64,000 nucleotides of DNA from Glandiceps talaboti. Its lineage: Eukaryota > Hemichordata > Enteropneusta > Spengelidae. Both the position numbers and the translations under genes were made by a program. This document shows, piece by piece, positions 37,209-48,595 of the stretch (positions within the stretch are counted from its first letter, which is position 1; the number at the start of each line of letters is the position of its first letter). The stretch covers positions 24,646,675 to 24,710,674 of the forward strand of contig NC_135560.1 in assembly GCF_964340395.1 (NCBI RefSeq), given 5' to 3'. The notes under the pieces are model-generated. The model worked only from the letters and a program-made list of their open reading frames with translations, had not been told where the DNA came from and searched no databases.

Positions 37209-40200
37209 GTAAGTAGGTGCATGGTGACACACCCCCAACTGAACGATTAATTCTTCATTGTTGTGTACACTCCTGTAATCATTCATTTAACTTATGGTTA
37301 GGATGGCCTTAGTCCCAATTAGTAGGTACATGGTGTACACACCCCTGACTGAAGTGAATGATTCATCATTACATACACTCCTGTAATCATTCATTTAACT
37401 TATGGTTAGGATGGCCTTAATCCCAATTAGTAGGTACATGGTGTACACACCCCTGACTGAATGATTCATCATTACATACACTCCTGTAATCATTCATTTA
37501 ACTTATGGTTAGGATGGCCTTAATCCCAGTTAGTAGGTACATGGTGTACACACCCCTGACTGAATGATTCATCATTACATACACTCCTGTAATCATTCAT
37601 TTAACTTATGGTTAGGATGGCCTTAATCCCAATTAGTAGGTACATGGTGTACACACCCCTGACTGAATGATTCATCATTACATACACTCCTGTAATCATT
37701 CATTTAACTTATGGTTAGGATAGCCTTAGTCCCAATTAGTAGGTACATGGTGTACACACCCCTGACTGAATGATTCATCATTACATACACTCCTGTAATC
37801 ATTCATTTAACTTATGGTTAGGATGGCCTTAATCCCAATTAGTAGGTACATGGTGTACACACCCCTGACTGAATGATTCATCATTACATACACTCCTGTA
37901 AATTGTAATCATTCATTTAACTTATGGTTAGGACTGCCGTAAGTAATTCTCTGTTTAAGACATGACCAACCCTATATTTCTTCAAATTGGTGAAATAAAA
38001 AAACGTTGACTATACTATCTCTATGACAGGATTACAAGAAAATCACATTGTCACTGGTTGTCACTGGTGACCCATGAGCATGTATCTTAGTGATTTTTAT
38101 CATTTATTGCTGAAATTTCGGAACTGTAATAAAACAAATAGGGGTGTGGGGTGTCATACAATACAGGGATATTGTTGTTTGGTGCTTGGTACATTGTAGC
38201 TGCAAATTTTTAAAAGAAAGCATGTAAGGTTGCAGGAGAATTGGACATTTGCAACCCAGGTGATATAAAAACGTAAGAATTTCTTTGTGGGCCATAGAGG
38301 GCAATGTAGTAAATCAGTGGACTGTGCACCACCTGAAGCCATCATGCCTGTGCATGAATCATAGGATATATTCGCAATTCACAATTTTTTGCATTGTGAC
38401 TGATTTCAATATTAATATAATAATGGTTTGTCTTTTTTACCTTGGTCACAACATGTTGTGAGTCAATAAAAGGTTCCACTATACCATTAATATTTTCATA
38501 CATGAAATATCATAGAGGAGCAATGAGATTGTTCAGGAAATATCATTGTACTGATGTAAAGAGTGACATGCTTTCAATATCAAATGATTTGGACATTGTG
38601 CAATGAGTGAGTTTTTAATCTCAATTTTTTTCGATAAAGTAGTGGTGTGTAGTAGTAACTCTTGAAATAAGATATACTGGGTATATCATCTTTGTTATTG
38701 ATAACCGTGCAAGATTTGTAGCAGACAGATACATTTTGTCTCATTTTTTCTTCAGCCACCGAGAATGCCAGAAGATCCTAACATTGCCTTGAGAGAAATT
38801 GAAGAGAGATTAAGAAAAACAGAATCAGATGGTAGGTGTTTGTACATCAATCCACTGTTCTATTCTACCTACTAAGGCAATATCAGTAATCAGATGGTAG
38901 GTGTTTGTATATCAATCCACTGTTCTATTCTACCTATTAAGGCAATATCAGTAATCAGATGGTGGGTGTTTGTACATCAATCCACTGATCTATTCTACCT
39001 ACTAAGGCAATATCAGTAATCAGATGGTAGGTGTTTGTACATCAATCCACTGTTCTATTCTACCTACTAAGGCAATATCAGTAATCAGATGGTAGGTGTT
39101 TGTACATCAATCCACTGTTCTATTCTACCTACTAAGGCAATATCAGTAATCAGATGGTACAGGTAGGTGTTTGTACATCAATCCACTGTTCTATTCTACC
39201 TACTAAGGCAATATCAGTAATCAGATGGTAGGTGTTTGTACATCAATCCATTGATCTATTCTACCTACTAAGGCAATATCAGTAATCAGATGGTAGGTGT
39301 TTGTACATCAATCCACTGTTCTATTCTACATACTATTACTAAGGCAATATCAGTAATCAGATGGTAGGTGTTTGTACATCAATCCACTGTTCTATTCTAC
39401 CTACTAAGGCAATATCAGTAATCAGATGGTAGGTGTTTGTACATCAATCCACTGTTCTATTCTACCTACTAAAGCAATATTAGTAATCTGAAATACAATT
39501 TTTATCTTGCGAAGGGGCAGCTACCAGTGTCGTGATGAAATAAAAATGCCAAGTTAAAATGTCATTAAACATTGTAGCTACAATCTTATTTGCTTTCACT
39601 TTATTAAAACTTTTCATGCAACTAAAGATACTAAAGTGTGATTGTCAACACCTGACATGTTTACATTTCCGGTGCAAATAGGTGCCTTATAACTAACAAA
39701 TTTGTATCCATGTTTACATTTCCGGTGCAAATAGGTGCCTTGTAACTAACAAATTTGTATCCATGTTTACATTTCCGGTGCAAATAGGTGCCTTATAACT
39801 AACACATCTGTATCCATGTTTTTGTCATCAGCAATGGAAGAAATCAAGAAAGGATACTTATTCACTTACAACCTCCTACAGTTTATTGGCTTCTTTATTG
39901 TGGGATATCTTTTACTTACCGGTTTCCAGCAATATGGATCAGGTAGAACTGAGACGAGAAGAACATTTACATCATATTTCATATATACATATGTTGTGTA
40001 CTTCCATGTATACATGTATGTATATGTGTGCATACATCCATTATCACATAAATACGTGCATATCTTCTACTGTGTGACGTCAAACAGGGGCTGATTTCAG
40101 AGCATCTACCAAACTATTTTTTCTCCGTACTGTTCGAGTGTTCGTGCCAATCCTACGTTATAGCACTACGATCAAGTTTGTCGTAATAATTATGTGCTTT

Positions 40201-43200
40201 CAAAACATAATGCATACATTATGTTACACGTATCCGTGGGTGGTATGAGTTTGATACGTAGAGGTACTTTTATTTTTATTTGATACATTTTATTCTATTT
40301 GAAAATCACATAGATTATCGATGTAGCAGCTGGCAAGCTTACTTCCGATTTTCTGTCAATCTCAGATCTCCGAACTTACACAACCCAAGAAAATATGATT
40401 AAAATGACGGCACAAAAGTCGTATTCAGACAAATTCTACGTACGTTTTAAACTAAATTCCATATTACATGTACATTGCAAGGTTATAACCGATAATTTTG
40501 GTTGAAAAACCACACAACAGTATGACTGATACCGTGTATACGGTAAGCTTGACCTCGCCACAGGTCACGTGATTATGTAATTTGCATAGCCGTCGGGCGC
40601 CATTATTTAATATGCGATGAAGAATATAGTGTGATGAAATAATGCAGTTTTTGTAAAATACGATTTAAAATTTTAGAAAAATACGGGGAAATACTTAGTT
40701 ATGTTATAAATATATAATTCCATGAAATCAATGTTAGTTTTATGTCATAATGCTCAAGTATGATTTCGCGGACTAATACAAATTCGAGACGGTAGGCGAG
40801 AATTTGTAGTCCGCGGAATCATGCGCTACTGGTTCCATCGCAACTAAGTTTTCTTGTGACTATTAATTATTTTCATGACATGAAACAAGAATTACAGTCT
40901 TTGATTATATAAGTGGGAGGCAAGAAGACAGAGAACAGGTACTCAAGAAACTTAGGAACAATACATGCATGGTATATATTGGTTCAGACAGTGTCATAAG
41001 GGTGTCAACAAATTGTTACATTACACTCTCCCACATTCCATCTTTCCATTTCTGATACATGTAGTCATATTCATTCTAATCTATTTTCATTAATCCATGA
41101 ATTTTTCTGCCTTTTAGGAAATTACGAGGAAGTATTCAACAATGCAGGAGGTGTATTGTGCATATGTCAAGTGGGGGCCATATTGGAAGTTGTCAATCCA
41201 GTTTTAGGGATAGTTAAAACTGGAGTTGCTGCTCCAATGATGCAGGTAATGGACTATATCACTCTATGCACCTATATTATGCAATACCTGGCGGAATCAA
41301 TCCGGTTTTAGGGCTAGTTAAATTTTGATGTTACTTCTCCATACATAATAGGTACTACTTTTATCCATATTCAAATTCTGGCATAGTTGAGGAACTCTGA
41401 ATTCAATGCACAAGTTATTTACCCAGCTTATTGTAGAACTGAAGGGAACTGTAATGTGAGTGATGTTTGAGTGCAAGACCAGGAATGATAAAAATAGTTG
41501 CTACTGGTTCCATCCGATACAAAATATGTGTCCAGAAAAACTTTGAGTTGACTCCTTCAGTTGCACCAAGTGGCCTTGTACCACCAACTATCCACCTGTT
41601 ACCATCACATGCAGTCAGAGTTTGAACTCAGTCTGAATGAGATGTACCTTTGCCATACTCTAATATCATAAGAGTGTTATTCACTTTGAATGCACTATTA
41701 AAATATCACAGGTTTTCTTCAGGCACTTTGGTTACTTCCTGCATTAACATTGAACCCATGGAACACTTTGGATCCTGTATTTGGAATCCTGTTTCTGTGA
41801 AGTTGAATTTGGTTAAAGTCAAAGAATTGGAATAAGCTTCACGTTATATTAAATAATATAACAGAACCCCCATGATACTAGAGTGCCACATTGGCATACT
41901 TGTGGTATTTGCACAAGAGCCTGCAGTACTCTCTGTGGTCAATCTTTCAAGAGCATATCAAGGGAAAGTGCTGCATGAGTGCAAACATCCCCAAGTACCC
42001 ACACTTGTACATGTGTCATGTGGTTCTGTTGTTACTACATTTATGTTTATCCACTATATGATCACATGCTTTTGTGTACAGTGAATGATTGGATACTCAT
42101 TTGCGTATATGTATGCAATTGCACTGCAAATTGCCACTAGTGTGCTTGTGCACCGGTGCAACTAATATTAGGTACATATCTCATAAGAGCAAGAGTTTAC
42201 CATATTTTGTCAAAATAAATAAATAAATAACTCTTTCTTCTGTTTTTTATGTACTTCAGTTATATGGTCGTAATTTTCTACTCTTCTTGGTGATAATACC
42301 AGAGAAATCTATGTATGAGAAGTCAGCTGTAACTTGGTTAATCTTTGTGTGGACATTAGTAGAACTATTTAGGTAAGGAAATCCCTTGTCAATTCAAGTA
42401 AAAGTGATCATTGATGTTTGTTGTCACAGACCAAATATGTTGACAACTAGTGACACAAACTGATTTTGATTTTTGATTCAGGCGGAAATACTCCGGATCT
42501 ATAACAATAGTGCCAATGGCGTTATAGCACAACTGTATTTGGCTGTTGTTATGGGCATGGTCTCGTTGCTATGCATATTTGCTCACATTCTTGGAATCGT
42601 TATTCACGTACCAACCCAGTGGGAAAGTTTCTTGAGGTGTTATTCTGCAGTTATTGTTAAAAACATTTTGGCACAACGAGCCCTAGCAACCATGACCACA
42701 CCCTTAGCAGCAGTGAAATAATTATGCATATTACAAAGATAACAAAAGGGATGGGATCATCACTTTGTGAATACACCTTCATCTACACATCTCTAGATGC
42801 ATCCCCAGTAAATTTCAGCCCATCTGCTCAGTAGTTTTGGAATTATAGAATTTTTGAGTTTTTGACCAAAAAGCACATTTTTTGACCCAAAACGTACATC
42901 TCTGATACGAATTAGGAATTAAAATGTAGCATTTTGTTCATTTCAGTCACATTTTATTCAGTATCGTCTAAGTAGTGTCGGTCAACAACACAAGACAGTA
43001 TGTGTTTACATGTAAATGATCGTTGATCTCAGTTGGCTTCAAGTTCACACATTGGAGTTCAGGTGCTGATATTGCAAATTGTCCATTACATTTGATAATT
43101 TAAATTAAAGCTGCATCTTTCGAGAAACATTGAAATTTGCGTAAAATGGCCTAGATAAAACTTGGCTGTATCAAGAATGCAATGAAGATTTATTTTTTAT

Positions 43201-46200
43201 CAAAAATAAACATACGGTCGAGTGTTCTATCACATGTATCCCGTTGGGAAACCCAGGTAACGTGATTTATTGCACTATATACATGTAGTAAATGAATGGC
43301 AAAACAATCTCGTGCATGGTGAAAACACGTAATTTTATTTATCAATTAGACTAACCACGAGTTTCATTTTTAACTGGGTTTTTTGAACCCAAAAGACCTT
43401 GGTTGTTGCAACGATAAATGAAAGTATTTAATGAACTCCCCCACGGCAATATTTTCTATATTCTAGTGATGTTGACCACGGTTTTGTTCTCCATATAAGT
43501 TACTTGTACATGGTTGTCGGGACAATTTCTTCGGTTTTAAACTTTTATCTCATCTGACATAGCACTGAAGGTATCATGATGCCAATTATTAAATAGTTTT
43601 TTTTATGCTCTTTTAACTTGTTGGCATACTTTTCTGTCATTCAAAGTGATATGAAGTCAATGGTTTATTACAGGTATCCATTCTATATGTTATCAGCGAT
43701 TGGTAAAGAAAGTAAGTTGATCACCTGGCTAAGGTACACAGTATGGATTCCATTGTATCCACTAGGATTCCTCCTTGAAGGTAAGAAATGTGCTGACAGG
43801 CATGTAGAATAGTGGACTGAATGTATGATACACATTTGTACTCAAACTAGGGAGTCAGGGGAATGTAGAATAGTGGACTGGATGTATGATACACATTTGT
43901 ACTCAAACTAGGGAGTCAGGGGAATGTGGAATAGTGGACTGTATGTATGATACACATTTGTACTCAAACTAGGGAGTCAGGGCAATGTGGAATAGTGGAC
44001 TGTATGTATGATACACATTTGTACTCAAACTAGGGAGTTGGAGGAATGTAGAAAAGTGGACTGAATGTACAATAGATACACATTTGTACTCAAACTAGGG
44101 AGTCAGGGGAATGTAGAGCAGTGGACTGAACGTATATGTAGATACACATTAGTACTCAAACTAGGGAGTCAGGGGAATGTAGAACAGTGGACTGAATGTA
44201 TATGTAGATACACATTTGTTCTAAAACTAGGGTGTTATAGTTAGGGTTGGGTATTCAAGCAATAGAGTTTGGTTTGTATTTTTTGCAACTATATGCACAG
44301 GGATCAGTGAGCACCTGTAATTGATTAATTGATCGATTGATTGATCGATCAATTGATATATTGATTGATTTATTATTTGGTTGAATGATTGATTGATTGA
44401 ATGATTATTTTTTGTGGTGATTTAAAACTTATTATTTGTATGATATTGATTAATTGACTGATTGATTTTTGTGGTGATATAAAATTATTTTTCTTCATTC
44501 CCTGGCTACTTTTCTCTCTTTCAGCTGTACATAATTTTCTCTTTATTGAATAAAGAAAGACACCTTGTTCTTTCTTCTCCTATTACGGCTGTGGACTTTG
44601 AAGTGAACAAATCGGGTCGCTTAACATAATGCCAAGTTATAGTTATCATGTTTAGTCTAACAGGCAGGGGGATTCTTGTCATATACACAGTGAAGCCTTT
44701 AGTAGGCACCCAGCCAGGCCGTAATCATTCTTTGTATCATCATGTGTATTTGATCTTGAGGCAGACTTTTGACTTGAAGGAAATGGCACCATTTGTGTAT
44801 GAGTGTAGGTCCAGCAAGCGAGTCAACTACTTATTTTATTATACATGGTTTTTGTGATGGGCCGTGTCATTTGAAAACTGACACACGACAAACGTAATTC
44901 CTTTGTGGAGGGGGGGGGGGGGGAGATTTTTGTTATTGCGTGTGTCAAAATCACTACAGGGATGGCATCAACAGAGGCAATGCTATTTTTCTACTCTTGA
45001 AAAAATTACAGTCAGAAACTTTGCCGACATACACGGAGAGAGATGCATGTTGTTCTAAAATAACCGTATGGCCAAGTAACCCAGCTGGCCAGGGAGTGAT
45101 GTACAACTAATGAATGACAAAATCAACCACTTGAATGCTGTGAAAACATGATTTTATTATTCACCCACACCTAAACAGAAGTTCCTGAATTCAATAGACT
45201 TTTTTCGGTTTGTTCGGTCATCACAACTATAAATGATGGTACTTGACGAACGCACGTGTCAACCAATTTCATGCGACTAGAATGATAAGCGTACAACCCA
45301 AGCAAGGCATTACTGATTTCACTTAATGTAGACATTACCTCATTTAATTGTATGACAATCAATCAATCGATCGATCAATCAATTACATGCTCACTGATCC
45401 CTGTGCTATATGTAGAACAGTGGATGCACTGTACAATAGATACTGTCATACACATTTGTATTCAACTAGGGATTTATGGTTAGGATCAGGACAGGGATAG
45501 GAATATTGTTTGATCTCCTACTAGATTTGTATCATAGAGCAGTGATCTTATTGTATAAGAGATGCACATTTATATTCAACTAGGGAGCTTTATTATGGTT
45601 TGAGTTATAATGGAATAGTATTAGACAAGCCTGCATAAACCTGAGTTGTATCATTGGCAAGAATATAGAACAGTGATCTGAATGAATCAAAGATGCAAAT
45701 TTCGGTTCAAGCTAGGGAGTTAGGGTTAGGATTATGACGGGGATAGGAATAGGATTAGACTACCTAGCATACTGCATATTTGTATGATTGGTAGTAATAT
45801 CATACTATACAATAGATACATATTTATATTCAAGCTAGGATGTTTGGGTTCGAGATTGGTTAGGGTAGACTCCTTTATACTTATTTGTATCACCTCAGTC
45901 CTGTAGGGAGTATACACTGATCTATATACTGGTATGCCAGGGTACTTGACATTTGGATTCCCATAAGCTTAGGATTGTTATTTGTTGCAGTGTTACTTGC
46001 ATGTTGATAGTGTTATGATATTTGTTTATGGTGTTTATGTTGTCTAAGTGTTATGATGTCTTATTTTTATAGGTTGTCTATGGTGTTAGTGTCATGGTGT
46101 CTTATAGGTTGTCTCTGGTGATAGTGTTATGGTGTTTTATAAGTTATCTCTGGTGATAGTGTTAGGGTGTCTTATTTTTATAGGTTGTCTGGTGATAGTG

Positions 46201-48458
46201 TTATGGTGTTTTATAAGTTATCTCTGGTGATAGTGTTAGGGTGTCTTATTTTTATAGGTTGTCTGGTGATAGTGTTATGTTGTCTTATAGGTTGTCTCCA
46301 GTGATAGTGTTATGGTGTTTTATAGGGTGTCTCCAGTGATAGTGTTATGGTGTTTTATAAGTTGTCTCTGGTGATAGTGTTATGGTGTTTTATAGAGTGT
46401 CTCCAGTGATAGTGTTATGTTGTCTTATAGGTTGTCTCTGGTGATAGTGTTATGGTGTTTTATCACAGGGGGCAGCGAGCATGTAATTGATTGATCGATC
46501 GATCGATCAATCAATTACATGCTCGCTCCCCCCTGTGGTGTTAGGGTGTTTTATAGGTTGTCTCTGGTGATAGTGTTATGGTGTTTTATGGGTTGTCACT
46601 GTTCATCGTAGTGTGATGACATGCAAAACGGTTGTTGATTAATGAAAATGAAAGTTAAAACCAAACTAAATTCTAGTAAATATAAAAAAAAACACTTGTT
46701 GAAAGAGCCATGTATCATCTTTTTTACTTTCTACACAGACAAGACATGTACAGGCAAAATAATTGGTGATTGATAAATTACAAAAAATAACAAAGAAAAT
46801 GAAACTAGAAATTGATAAAAGGAATGAGGTATCACCAGTTTGTATTTTACTTTTTACACAGACAAAACATGTACAGGCAAACAATTAGCACTGGTAGTCA
46901 ATAGATAAAACACTAAAGAAATGAAAATTGTAAATTAATACAAGGGACCATTTATCATCTGTTTCAAGTTATGTATTGTATATAGAATCTATTGTTTACC
47001 AGTATACAATTATAGTCATACATTAGATAATACCATTCAGATGTTTCCTGCCCAAATAACATTGTTGTAGGGAATTTTGGTTTGAATGATTAATTTAGAA
47101 GGATTGAACTTTGACAAATTTGGATAGAAAGTATATACATCAAGCTGGAATTTATTGAAGATTAAATGTATTCTAACAATAATCAGCAAAAATGAATCAG
47201 TAAAAATTCATTCATTACAACACATGAACTGTTCAGTAAGCAAAGCTGGCCCTTTCAGACCAAACATATTGGTCTTTGTATTGTCTAGGCCTTTAGACAA
47301 GATAATTAGTGTAGTAAATAGAGAAGATATCAAACAATGTGTTTTTAATTAATGTAATTTAGTGGTAAAGAGGGGAAGTGAATGTAGTGTGGCTATGTAG
47401 GAATCCAATATAGTGTTTTAATGAGAATGAGTGATTGTTAAACTAAGACAGCAAGTTACATTGTATTGATAAACCAGGTTGCAAATGAACTGTATGTGTT
47501 AATTTGATAGTAGGAAGATTTGAATAGATCTGCTGGTCCAGGACTAATTCAAGCACTTTCTTTGTTCAGCTAACATGTAAACACTGCCTCTAAGCAATAG
47601 AGCTAGAGGGAATGTGCTATATGGTATTATGACATGACTGGGAGTTTCTTGTTTAGAGAATCATTGGATAGAAATCCCAATGTTATGATGTTTCTCATCA
47701 TAACATCTTAAAAGTGATGGATTGGTTCAGTTGTTCAGTTAAAAAACGAAAAAAAGAGAGAGAAAAGTGAGAGTGTATGTGTACATCTTGGCAATTTTTC
47801 ATTTCGTTATTATGTGCCTTGGAAATTATAATTAAACTTTAAGTCAGAAGAAAATTATGAGGTCCCACATTTCAATCATGAATTATAATTTCCACCCAGA
47901 TATGATCTGTAGATTGTTTTTTGGCATTGTCCAAAGATTTCAGAATTTTTTGAAAAATTGAATTTTTCAAATTTTAATGATAAGTGCTGTGGGATTTTTT
48001 CAAGCAATTTATTTAATAGGTGAAGTAACCAGCCACCAGCCAATATGCAAAGTGTACAAATAGTCAAAAATACATTTCTGTCGTACAGATGAAAAGTTTA
48101 AATCTTAATGATGTGTGTTTTGGGATTTTTTTCAGCAATTTGTATATATGAAGCAACATCATTGTATGAGAAGTCTGGCAAGTTTTCTCTCACCTTACCA
48201 AATGCCCTGAATTTTAGCTGGAATTTTCCAATGTGGCTGTGGTGTGATGTCGCCATTCGAATTTTCATAGGTAAGTCATGTTGGAATCTTTTGGAGGAAC
48301 AGCTGTTAATTGAACTGAGACATCCATCTGTAGGTGATAGTTGATAGTTGATACAAGATATGGAACGTACACATTTGAAGTTGATGTAAGAGACTTCTGT
48401 ATCAGTAGATGGGAACAGTATAGTGACAGTCACTCACCACTCTGACAAATACACACAT

Positions 48459-48491
<33 letters not shown>

Positions 48492-48503
48492 ACCACCACC
48501 ACC

Positions 48504-48595
<92 letters not shown>

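Noticed and set aside
39886-40094. Extended reading frames past HACD3 exon 6
   Set aside because: They run through the donor at 39943 into intron; the homologous protein continues in the exon at 41118.
42473-42721. 82-codon ORF with hydrophobic stretch in HACD3 intron 8
   Set aside because: Reads into repeat-like sequence and matches no HACD3 segment; coding exons 8 and 9 join in phase without it.
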